This document shows, piece after piece, positions 28,161-35,627 of a DNA stretch of 64,000 nucleotides. Where the stretch lies: positions 155,033-219,032 of the forward strand of contig CACYHH010000003.1 in NCBI GenBank assembly GCA_902774115.1, given 5' to 3'. The stretch comes from an uncultured Spirochaetales bacterium (lineage in GTDB: Bacteria; UBP6; UBA1177). The notes under the pieces were generated by a model. That model did not search any database and was not told the DNA's origin. It was given only the letters and a program-made list of their open reading frames with translations. Position numbers and translations under genes: made by a program. How positions within the stretch are numbered: position 1 is the stretch's first letter; the number at the start of each line of letters is the position of its first letter.

Positions 28161-28209
28161 ACTGCGTTTTTTGTTTAAAAACTAACTTGTTTTGATGCTG
28201 GAGGAAAAA

Positions 28210-28725
28210 ATGAAGAAATTTTTGGTTGTTTTCGCGCTTTTTGCAGCTTTGATTTTTGTCATCGGCTGCGGCGGCGGCGATTCTGGTAGCAGTAATTCAG
28301 GAAGTTGTCCGACAATTGACGGCAATATGTGGTCGCCAAGATCGTCAAGCGAGATGGAATGGCAGGAAGCACTCGATTACTGCGACAATCTGACCGAATG
28401 CGGACACACGGATTGGCACCTGCCTAATATAAATGAGTTGAGGACTCTTATTCAAAACTGCCCCGGTTCCCAGACTGGCGGAGCATGTGCCGTATCAGAT
28501 CCGGATCATCTGGCAGGCAGTGACTTGAGTGATGACTGCTATTGCGAATACAAAGAAAACAACGGCGGCTATTACAGCAAACTTGGTGATGACGGCAATG
28601 TCTGGCTTTGGTCTTCGTCTACTCGATCAGATAGTACAGGTTACGCATGGGTCGTGTTCTTCGACTACGGGGACATGTACAGCCGCAGTAAGTCATACGA
28701 CTACTATGTTCGTTGTGTGAGGTAG
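28210..28725 (+). CDS. DUF1566 (Lcl-type) lipoprotein
   Basis: 171 residues: lipobox FVIGC, a short Gly/Ser linker, then one DUF1566 domain. Signature parts are EMEWQEALDYCDNL, HTDWHLPNINELRTLI, WLWSSST and a closing YYVRCVR. This fold is found in secreted proteins of fibre- and particle-degrading bacteria and is usually called adhesin- or lectin-like, but no role is proven. The ATG after GGAGG is chosen; a TTG/ATG pair 18 bases earlier lies before that site. A REP palindrome begins 32 bases after the stop. Confidence 0.85.
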   Translation: MKKFLVVFALFAALIFVIGCGGGDSGSSNSGSCPTIDGNMWSPRSSSEMEWQEALDYCDNLTECGHTDWHLPNINELRTLIQNCPGSQTGGACAVSDPDHLAGSDLSDDCYCEYKENNGGYYSKLGDDGNVWLWSSSTRSDSTGYAWVVFFDYGDMYSRSKSYDYYVRCVR

Positions 28726-28756
28726 GCCTTGCAGACCGCATTTTGCGCATTCCCCT

Positions 28757-28781
28757 GTAGAGACGTGACCTGACACGTCTC
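28757..28781. repeat. REP palindrome R1
   Basis: GTAG foot, then stem GAGACGTG (28760-28767), loop ACCTGA and CACGTCTC (28774-28781). Forward orientation, after the DUF1566 gene. Confidence 0.85.
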
Positions 28782-28873
28782 AAAAAACGTCTGCATAATC
28801 AATTATAATAAAACAAATCTAATTTTGACATTGATTTAATTTTAAATCCAATTAGAATTATATTGGCTTTGCG

Positions 28874-28898
28874 GTAGAGACATGACCTGACATGTTTC
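28874..28898. repeat. REP palindrome R2 (variant stem)
   Basis: GTAG-type foot and stem GAGACATG / CATGTTTC around ACCTGA. The inner G-C pair of R1 has become A-T on both sides, with one G-T wobble added. Forward orientation, upstream of the RAYT gene. Confidence 0.8.
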
Positions 28899-28961
28899 AC
28901 AGATGAAAACCGAGGTTCTTTTTCTGAACCATTTCATGTGCATGAGATGTTTCAGTGATAT

Positions 28962-28986
28962 GAGACGTGTCAGGTCACGTCTCTAC
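28962..28986. repeat. REP palindrome R3
   Basis: GAGACGTG, TCAGGT, CACGTCTC followed by TAC: reverse orientation to R1/R2. It ends about 10 bases before a CGGAG site and a short ATG frame leading into the RAYT gene. Confidence 0.85.
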
Positions 28987-29007
28987 GGAGAAAATGCAAT
29001 ATTTTCA

Positions 29008-29595
29008 ATGAGTAAAGACAGATTTCAAGATAAATACCGCATAGATTCGGCACGGGCAAAATGGCACGATTACGACGACGGTTTTTATTTTGTGACCATT
29101 TGCACAAAAAATCGGGAATATTTTTTCGGAACAATTCAAAACCGTGAAATGATTTTGTCCCCGATAGGAGAATACGCAAAACAGCAGTTGCAGACAATCA
29201 ACGAACGTTATTTATATGCCGAAATCATGTTATGGACGATAATGCCAAATCATATTCACCTTATTCTGTCTATTGACAGCAGCAAGATACCGCACAAAAA
29301 ACGGGATATTCCTGGTGTAGGAAATGATATCATCCAGAAAATGGGAGACGTGTCAGGTCACGTCTCTACAGCGATAGAATGTGCGGTGCAAGGACAATCG
29401 TGGTTATCCAACGTGATATGCCAGTTCAAACAGTCAATAAAACGGTTTGCAAACCGGCATGAAATTGAATTTGCTTGGCAAACCCGTTTCCATGATCACA
29501 TCATCAGAAATCAGAAAGAAATGGATCTTATCACAGAATATATAGAGAACAATGTGAGAAAATGGGAAGAAGATTGTTTTTACATAAATTTGTAA
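29008..29595 (+). CDS. REP-associated tyrosine transposase (RAYT, Y1/IS200-like)
   Basis: 195-residue single-strand DNA transposase of the Y1 HUH family that mobilises or maintains REP palindromes. The start MSKDRFQDKYRIDSARAKW is typical. The two-His metal motif is in MPNHIHLIL, and the catalytic Tyr is expected in ITEYIENNVRKW near the C-terminus. FHDHIIRNQKEMDLI is also characteristic. The gene is flanked by REP copies and contains one in frame (29345-29366) encoding GDVSGHVST between the HUH motif and the FKQSIKR helix. An upstream extension to 28903 only translates R3. The TAA stop abuts repeat R5. Confidence 0.9.
   Translation: MSKDRFQDKYRIDSARAKWHDYDDGFYFVTICTKNREYFFGTIQNREMILSPIGEYAKQQLQTINERYLYAEIMLWTIMPNHIHLILSIDSSKIPHKKRDIPGVGNDIIQKMGDVSGHVSTAIECAVQGQSWLSNVICQFKQSIKRFANRHEIEFAWQTRFHDHIIRNQKEMDLITEYIENNVRKWEEDCFYINL
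29345..29369. repeat. REP palindrome R4 inside the RAYT gene
   Basis: An exact GAGACGTG/CACGTCTC palindrome with the TAC tail, within the coding sequence of the transposase. It keeps the frame and encodes GDVSGHVST. Confidence 0.85.
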
Positions 29596-29618
29596 GACGT
29601 GTCAGGTCACGTCTCTAC
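29594..29618. repeat. REP palindrome R5
   Basis: AAGACGTG/CACGTCTC, reverse orientation. It overlaps the stop of the RAYT gene and lies 17 bases from the 3' end of the opposing DUF1566 gene. Confidence 0.8.
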
Positions 29619-29634
29619 GGGGAAACATATCGGT

Positions 29635-30948
29635 TTATTCGCTTCTGCGGACGCAGCGGACGATGTCGGAATTCGATTTGCCTGCGAAATTCACGATGCC
29701 GTCGTAGAACGTGACATACCACGCGTTTTTCCAGTCGTCGGTGGTCGGACTTTTTTTCGCGTCGCTGGTGGAAGTGCGGAACGAGCGGTTCGGCATATCC
29801 GGAAAAACCGATGCGGGATGGTATTTTCCATAGTCGGCGAGTGTGGCAAGTTCGTTTTTGTTGGGAAGTCTCCAGTCTGTAAAGCCTGCGTAGTCAAGGT
29901 CTTCGCAGGTTGAAAGGGCATCTGCGAATGTTTTCACGCTGTCTTTGTAAGTTTTCTGCCACATCAGGCCTGTAACTGAATCTTTGACGACATCGTCATC
30001 GCCGATTTTTTCTGTTTCGAACTCTCCGTCGGGCAGAGTCGTGCCGCGGACGCAGCGGACATGCATCTTTTCGCTTTCGGTTTTTGCTTTGTGGCTCAAA
30101 AATCCTCTGTCGAAGCGGACGAACCACGCCTGATTCTGGTCAGAAGTCTCGGTCGAAGCGAAATCGGCCGAAGTCCAGAACCATTCGTCTGTCGTGCCGG
30201 GGAAATAATCTGTATCTACCGATGGATCGAATTTGCCGTTGTCAACAATCGAAAGGAGTTCCTTCGGTGTGGGAAGACGCCAGCCGTAACTTCCGGCATA
30301 TTCTTGTCCGCAGTAATTTGCGGCACTCTGCCAGTCAAATTCGCCTTCAGGAATCTTCTGCTGCCATTCAAGCTTGAGGTTTTCGTCAAAGACGATTTTT
30401 TCGTCTCCCGAGCCTTTGACCGTGAATTTCTGCGGAATGCATTCGCCTTTTTTTGCATACTGCGCATCCTGGCCGAAGAACGCTTCGCCCTCATCCGGGC
30501 AGGTGATTTCGGCTGTTTCGTCGTAACATTTGGTTTCACCGGTGCAGATGTTGCCGAAAACTACGGGAATGTCGGGAATTATGATATTTTCATCTTCATC
30601 GTTTGAATCTGTGTCGGAATCGTCGGTCGGATCTGCCGGGTCTTCATCTGGCTGGGAATCGCCTGAATCAGGTGTCGTGTCGGGATCACCAGTATTTTCC
30701 AGTATATCGTTATCCGGTATATTGGTATCCGAAGTGTCTGAATCGTCGTTTTCCGGTGACGTGTCGGTTTTGTCATCGTCGTTTGCGGTTTCATCAGGCT
30801 GCGTGTCGCCGCTACTATCAGCATCCTGTACTTCGCTGCTGTCGGTGTCCGTCAGTTCCTCTTTTTCGTCATCTTTCGACGAACAGGAAAGAACAAAAAA
30901 AGCTGATAAAACCAGAATGAAAAGCAGATTGAATTTTTTTAAAATCAT
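29635..30948 (-). CDS. Lipoprotein with two DUF1566 domains
   Basis: 437 residues: lipobox FFVLSC (Cys near 22), a spacer of about 100 residues rich in Asp/Ser/Thr/Pro (DTSDTNIPDNDILENTGD), a short Cys-containing segment (CTGETKCYDETAEITC) and two DUF1566 modules. The first has FDWQSAANYCGQEY...YGWRLPTPKELLSIVD; the second has MWQKTYKDSV...YAGFTDWRLPNKNELATLAD. Both end in VRCVR. The two modules look like an internal duplication. It converges on the RAYT gene. Surface display is likely; ligand unknown. Confidence 0.87.
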   Translation of the reverse strand: MILKKFNLLFILVLSAFFVLSCSSKDDEKEELTDTDSSEVQDADSSGDTQPDETANDDDKTDTSPENDDSDTSDTNIPDNDILENTGDPDTTPDSGDSQPDEDPADPTDDSDTDSNDEDENIIIPDIPVVFGNICTGETKCYDETAEITCPDEGEAFFGQDAQYAKKGECIPQKFTVKGSGDEKIVFDENLKLEWQQKIPEGEFDWQSAANYCGQEYAGSYGWRLPTPKELLSIVDNGKFDPSVDTDYFPGTTDEWFWTSADFASTETSDQNQAWFVRFDRGFLSHKAKTESEKMHVRCVRGTTLPDGEFETEKIGDDDVVKDSVTGLMWQKTYKDSVKTFADALSTCEDLDYAGFTDWRLPNKNELATLADYGKYHPASVFPDMPNRSFRTSTSDAKKSPTTDDWKNAWYVTFYDGIVNFAGKSNSDIVRCVRRSE

Positions 30949-30981
30949 AATTTTTCCTCCAAAACAGTCTTCGATTTCTAG

Positions 30982-31010
30982 CTTATATAGAAAAAGATCC
31001 GTGAAATCAA
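30982..31010 (-). promoter_or_regulatory. Possible promoter of the double-DUF1566 gene
   Basis: Minus-strand TTGATT (31005-31010), 17 bases, TATAAG (30982-30987). It lacks the CG/T-run module. Weak. Confidence 0.35.
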
Positions 31011-31028
31011 AGAAAAGCAGGCTGATTT

Positions 31029-31056
31029 TTGCGACAATTTTAAAAATAACTATAAT
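31029..31056 (+). promoter_or_regulatory. Promoter of the 31092 membrane-protein gene
   Basis: TTGCGA (31029-31034), 16 bases, TATAAT (31051-31056, perfect), then ACCGCG and TTTTTTG. Confidence 0.65.
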
Positions 31057-31091
31057 ACCGCGTTTTTTGTGTTTATCGAAGAGGTGAAACT

Positions 31092-33494
31092 ATGATTTTT
31101 TCGGCGGTTTTTCTGATTTCCGCTGTGATTTTCGCGCTGGAAGTGCTGCAGACAAGGATATTTTCTTTTTCGTCGTGGCATCATCTGACTTATATGGTTG
31201 TATCAGTAGCTCTTTTAGGCTATGCGGCTGCCGGAACCTTTCTTGCTGTTAAAAAAAGTTTGAAGAATTATGAAAAATTCATCCACAGGATCTCTGTTTT
31301 GTTCGTTTTTTCGATACCTGTAGCCTTTTTTATGACTTCAAGAATCCCTCTCGATCCGATGATGCCGAACAAACTTTTTTTGATAATTTTCCTTTTGTTT
31401 GACTATGTTTTTCTGTTCTTACCCCATTTTTTCGGCGGTCTCATACTGCTTTCGGTTTTTCAGAATAACTGCAAAAACGTAAATATAAGCTACTTTTTTT
31501 CGGTTTCAGGCTCAGTTGCCGGTTGTTTTGCCGCGCTTCCTCTTCTTGAGGCTCTCGGTATGGAAGGCGCTCTCGTTGTGACGGTGTTCTGTGCCGCTCT
31601 CGCCTCGCTTTTCATCGCTTTTGCAGCTAAAAGAGGAACTCCCGGAAAGGTCTTTTCGGCGGTTCTTATCGTGTTCGCACTTCTTTTGTTTCCTTTGAAA
31701 AACGGTCTTTTTATTTTCAGCCCCGCTTTTTCCAAAATGCTGTCATCAGTCTTTATGAATACGGAAATGACAGAATGGAACCGCGCCGGAAGAGTCGATA
31801 TTGCGGGGACAGACGGGTTTGTTTTTCAGCATCAGTGGGCAGATCTCCGGAAAGGAATAATGACCATTGACGGAGATTCGGTTTCATTTCTCTACGATTT
31901 TTCCGACGAACCTGAGCGTGTGGCTTCTTCGCTCTATTCTGCCGGATATTTCGGGCTTTCTTCACCGGATGTTTTTGTTGCCGGACTTTCGACGACCGAT
32001 ATTGCGGCAGCTCTTTTCTGGCAGGCGAAGTCGGTGACATCCGTTGAGGTAAACAGCTCTGTAATTGACTTGAGTTTAAAAAAATATTCGACTTTTAAGA
32101 ACAATATCCTGAAGAATGAAAAAGTAGGGATCATTCATGGCGAAGTGCGTTCGTTTCTGGAAAAAACCGATAAAAAATACGATCTTATCCAGCTTTCAGG
32201 AACCGATACGGTATCTGCGCTGATGAACGGCGCCTACATAATGAACGAAAGCTATCTCTACACGAAAGAGGCTTTCAGAACTTATTTGAACCGCCTCAAT
32301 GACGAGGGGACTCTTGCCGTCATCAGAGTGGTGCTCTGGCCGCCGAGGGAGACGCTCAGAGTTGCCGTTACAGCCTCTCTGGCGCTTGCAGAAGCCGGAT
32401 TCGAACATCCCGAAAACAATATCGTAATTATCGGAGACGGCGCTTTGGCGAATGTTCTGGTTAAAAAACGTCCTTTCACCTGGACTGAACTGAACCAGCT
32501 TGCCGAAATCGTAGCCGGAACGCATGATCTCAGGATCATATATGCACCGGGATTTTCCGCGGGAGCGAGATACTACGATCCGCTTGTGAGACTGGTCAAT
32601 TTTTCGAGCGATCAGGCACTTGACTTTGTAAAAAGCGGTTTCGTCTACTATTTCAGGTCGCTTGAAAACGGGACTCAGGATATGTTCATCGACGATTATC
32701 CTTATAATATCAAGCCTGTAAGCGACGATTCTCCGTTCTTTTTCAACTATTTTAAACTGGGCGGCGAAGAAATTGGAAAAGAGATCCGGATCGTTTTTCA
32801 GGATGCAAGTCTGTTCCAGATCGAGATTCTGGTTCTCATTTTTGTCCAGCTGCTGTTTCTCTCTCTTTCGCTTTTCATTTCCCCGCTTTTCTTCATGTCG
32901 AAAGAGGAAAAAAAGTATCTGCCGCTTCTTCAGATCCTTGTTTTTGCCGCAACCGGCTTTGGTTTTATGTTCATTGAAATGACTTTCATACAGAATTTTA
33001 CGCTGCTTTTCGGTGATCCGGCTACTTCGGCTGCAACGGCAACAGGGTTTCTCCTTGTATTCTCGGCAACAGCCTCTCTTTTCAGCAAAAAAATACTGAT
33101 TTCGCTCGGGGAAAAGTCACTTTTCAGCGTTATGGCGGTAGTTCTGCCGCTTATGATTCTGGGTTATGCTGTTCTCGTTCCGCATTTCACGGCTTTCTGC
33201 GCAGGCTTCTCTTTTGCTCAAAAAATGCTGTTTTCCGCTCTGTTAACGGCGCCTCTCGGTTTTGTCACAGGGACGGTTTTTCCAGTTTCCTTACTTCTTA
33301 TCGGAGAGAAAAAGCCTTCCTTCATTCCGCTGGCAATCGGAGCAAACGGAGCCGCATCTATTCTTGCAACGGTAACTTCAGTAATGATTGCTTTTGTCTA
33401 CGGTTTCAAATTTGTTTTCGTTCTTTCCGCTTTCTTCTACTTTTTTGCTCTTTCGGCAATGCTTTATTTCGTGAAAAAAAGGATTCGGTCTTAA
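31092..33494 (+). CDS. Membrane protein with spermidine synthase-like domain
   Basis: 800 residues. About six hydrophobic segments at the N-terminus (starting FLISAVIFALEVLQTRIFSF), a soluble Rossmann methyltransferase/spermidine-synthase-like domain (about 230-560: SSPDVFVAGLSTTDIAAALF, VTSVEVNSSVIDLS, KYDLIQLSGTD), then a second membrane block of six or more segments. The motif GxG of true SAM enzymes is replaced by AGLST, so activity is uncertain. Proteins with this membrane/synthase/membrane order are widespread in deltaproteobacteria and planctomycetes but poorly understood. GAGGTG precedes the ATG. Confidence 0.78.
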   Translation: MIFSAVFLISAVIFALEVLQTRIFSFSSWHHLTYMVVSVALLGYAAAGTFLAVKKSLKNYEKFIHRISVLFVFSIPVAFFMTSRIPLDPMMPNKLFLIIFLLFDYVFLFLPHFFGGLILLSVFQNNCKNVNISYFFSVSGSVAGCFAALPLLEALGMEGALVVTVFCAALASLFIAFAAKRGTPGKVFSAVLIVFALLLFPLKNGLFIFSPAFSKMLSSVFMNTEMTEWNRAGRVDIAGTDGFVFQHQWADLRKGIMTIDGDSVSFLYDFSDEPERVASSLYSAGYFGLSSPDVFVAGLSTTDIAAALFWQAKSVTSVEVNSSVIDLSLKKYSTFKNNILKNEKVGIIHGEVRSFLEKTDKKYDLIQLSGTDTVSALMNGAYIMNESYLYTKEAFRTYLNRLNDEGTLAVIRVVLWPPRETLRVAVTASLALAEAGFEHPENNIVIIGDGALANVLVKKRPFTWTELNQLAEIVAGTHDLRIIYAPGFSAGARYYDPLVRLVNFSSDQALDFVKSGFVYYFRSLENGTQDMFIDDYPYNIKPVSDDSPFFFNYFKLGGEEIGKEIRIVFQDASLFQIEILVLIFVQLLFLSLSLFISPLFFMSKEEKKYLPLLQILVFAATGFGFMFIEMTFIQNFTLLFGDPATSAATATGFLLVFSATASLFSKKILISLGEKSLFSVMAVVLPLMILGYAVLVPHFTAFCAGFSFAQKMLFSALLTAPLGFVTGTVFPVSLLLIGEKKPSFIPLAIGANGAASILATVTSVMIAFVYGFKFVFVLSAFFYFFALSAMLYFVKKRIRS

Positions 33495-33513
33495 TCGGGA
33501 ATTCGTTGCCGGC

Positions 33514-35379
33514 TTAATTCATCCAGTTTTTAACGTCGTTGAAGAATTTTTCAGGCTGATTTACCGAAACACTGTGCGAACTTTCGGGATAGAACGGGAA
33601 TGTGACGGTTGCCGACTCACCGTTCTTGAAATGAACAGTGAACGATTCGTCGCCTGTTTCGACGCTTGAAACGCTGCTGAATTTTTTTGCTTTTTTTTGA
33701 GTTGCTTCGGCATAGAGAATGATATCTTCCTCCGCGTTGGTGATGAAAGTCTTTGCGGTTCTTATGTTTTCCAGAAACATTTCTCCGTTGACATCGTCGT
33801 AGGGATCAACTGAAGCATTATAAAATGTTGAAAGTATCGTATCGTTGGTATCGACATAGTATTCGTCGTATTGTGGAAGGGCGCCGAAAACGCTCTCCAG
33901 GTCGCCGCTTGAAAGAGGATGTGCGCTGCGCTGTTCGATACGTGCCTTCAAAATGATCTTTATGCTTTCGGGAAGATTTTCGAGTTTGTCCAGATCCGCG
34001 ATATTCTTTGTATATCCGTAACTGCCATTGTATCTGAAAGCACCGGTTCTGTTTGCCGCGTAAAGGGCGTCAATTTTGGTCGGATCGTTCATTATGAACT
34101 GTTTGAACATCGTGAACTGAAGCATTTTAGCGATGCCGTAATCGGTGTAATCAAAAAGCCAGTTGTATTCTCTGCGGTAGGAGTAGATGTCGCGGCCTGC
34201 ATTTCGGACGTAATTTACAGCTCTGTTGTATTTGTCGCAGTTCCACGAGTTGTTTCCGCATGGAGTATATTTTTTGCCTGTTTCCTGCTGAATCGTGTAA
34301 AGCGGGCTGCCGCTTTTTTCAAGGACTTCTCCGATCGCATCAAGCTGCTGCTGCCCCATGGCGAGCGGCTGGATCATGATCTGCCTGCCGAACTGCTTTG
34401 CAACCGCTTCCGTAGAAGGTATTCCTGTTACCGTCGAATCAATTTCCTGAAAATGGGCAGCAATCTCGTTGAAAAGTGCCTGATCGTAGAAGACCCTGTT
34501 TTTCTGAGCGTACTCTGCAACATTGAGCAGAATGTTGATCACTGCGGTCGTTCTCGTTCCTCCGTAGCTTTCACCGGCAAGGATAACAGGATTTGACTTT
34601 ATCTGCGGATGGTTGTCCAAAAAGCGAAGGATCACACGGATGAAGTCTGCAGCATCGACGAAAACGTTGAAATTCGCGGTCGAAAAATAGTTTGAACGGG
34701 CACTGCTGTTGGAAGGATTGTCAACTATGCCGTAGGAAAATCCCGTTTGTCTCGCATCGACGTAAAGAAGGTTGCCTAGCTTGTTCCAGTTCCATTGGTT
34801 GTCAGCGACACCCTCACCGGCAAACGCCTGATCTGCCGTTTTTCTGGAGGTGTTGTAGAGGAAAATAAGCGATGAAGACGAGCCGGGACCACCGTTGTAC
34901 AGAACAAAAAGCGGTTTATCCTGCGGATTTTCGTCTGCCGGCTGGAAGTCGTACCAGATTTTCGCCCTGCCGCTTTTATTGCTTTTGTTGCTGAGAGTAT
35001 AGCTGTTTTCCTCAAGATCGATAAAGCCCGATTCGTAGTCGAGACCTTCGACTATTACAACAGGATCGTCATCTGTTTCGGTATCGTCGTCAGTCTGCCA
35101 TGAATCACCGTCGGTTGCCGGTATGTCCGAAGTGTCTCCGTCCGTTGTCTCGTCAGGATCGTTTGAATTTTCACTGTCATAAGGATCCGATGAATCTCCG
35201 TCGTTCAAAGTGTCTCCGGAATCACCGTCATCGTGCGTTATATCGTCATCATTATGCGGTGTTGTATCGGTTTTGTCGGAATCATCACGATCCGCTTTAA
35301 GATTGACTTTTGATCCGTTGTCACAGGCAGCAATGAAAAATGCACATAAAAGAGCAAGAACAGCAAAAAACTTTTTCAT
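33514..35379 (-). CDS. Serine carboxypeptidase (S10) lipoprotein
   Basis: 621 residues. The lipobox FFIAAC is followed by an Asp-rich spacer (residues about 30-105) and an S10 peptidase domain. Motifs are LYNGGPGSSSSL, ARQTGFSYG, the nucleophile in AGESYGGTR, an acidic segment TNAEEDIILYAEA and the His in FYPESSHSV. S10 enzymes remove C-terminal residues and work at acidic pH; bacterial members are uncommon compared with eukaryotic ones. It is divergent from htpG and has its own promoter at 35412-35439. A peptidolytic surface role is inferred. Confidence 0.88.
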   Translation of the reverse strand: MKKFFAVLALLCAFFIAACDNGSKVNLKADRDDSDKTDTTPHNDDDITHDDGDSGDTLNDGDSSDPYDSENSNDPDETTDGDTSDIPATDGDSWQTDDDTETDDDPVVIVEGLDYESGFIDLEENSYTLSNKSNKSGRAKIWYDFQPADENPQDKPLFVLYNGGPGSSSSLIFLYNTSRKTADQAFAGEGVADNQWNWNKLGNLLYVDARQTGFSYGIVDNPSNSSARSNYFSTANFNVFVDAADFIRVILRFLDNHPQIKSNPVILAGESYGGTRTTAVINILLNVAEYAQKNRVFYDQALFNEIAAHFQEIDSTVTGIPSTEAVAKQFGRQIMIQPLAMGQQQLDAIGEVLEKSGSPLYTIQQETGKKYTPCGNNSWNCDKYNRAVNYVRNAGRDIYSYRREYNWLFDYTDYGIAKMLQFTMFKQFIMNDPTKIDALYAANRTGAFRYNGSYGYTKNIADLDKLENLPESIKIILKARIEQRSAHPLSSGDLESVFGALPQYDEYYVDTNDTILSTFYNASVDPYDDVNGEMFLENIRTAKTFITNAEEDIILYAEATQKKAKKFSSVSSVETGDESFTVHFKNGESATVTFPFYPESSHSVSVNQPEKFFNDVKNWMN

Positions 35380-35411
35380 AAGAGTCCTCTCAAAAAAATC
35401 AAAAACCCCTA

Positions 35412-35439
35412 ATTATAGATGAAAAAGCGGAAGAGGCAA
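35412..35439 (-). promoter_or_regulatory. Promoter of the S10 peptidase gene
   Basis: Minus-strand TTGCCT (35434-35439), 16 bases, TATAAT (35412-35417, perfect), then TAGGGG and TTTTTG. Confidence 0.65.
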
Positions 35440-35449
35440 GATTCTGTTG

Positions 35450-35544
35450 ATACTATCGTTGTTATCGAAATCTCGATTTGCTGCTGTCGACATATCGATC
35501 CGCCGACGTCGATATATCGAAATATCGACAGATAATCGGCGGCG
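35450..35544. repeat. Octamer-array element, copy C (longest)
   Basis: Arms CCGCCGA (35500-35506) and TCGGCGG (35536-35542) enclose TCGA units 8 bases apart (CG at 35510, 35518, 35526). To the left, further CG steps at 35457, 35466, 35474, 35488 and 35496 continue the pattern without a left GC arm, and 35483-35499 equals copy B. It lies in the divergent S10/htpG region, 13 bases before the htpG -35. Confidence 0.75.
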
Positions 35545-35557
35545 TCAAAAAAGAGCC

Positions 35558-35587
35558 TTGACTTTGCAAAGTCCGTTCTTATATATC
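35558..35587 (+). promoter_or_regulatory. Promoter of htpG
   Basis: TTGACT (35558-35563), 18 bases, TATATC (35582-35587), then ACCGCGG and TTTTTTTT. No CIRCE inverted repeat or sigma-32-like site is seen. Confidence 0.55.
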
Positions 35588-35627
35588 ACCGCGGTTTTTT
35601 TTATTATGTTTTTTTTCGGAGGAAAAA

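Noticed and set aside
28903..29007. N-terminal extension of the RAYT gene
   Set aside because: It translates the REP copy R3 and spacer; family members start at the Met at 29008.
28757..29618. REP cluster as a CRISPR array
   Set aside because: Copies are palindromic, in both orientations, irregularly spaced and around a RAYT gene; no cas genes.
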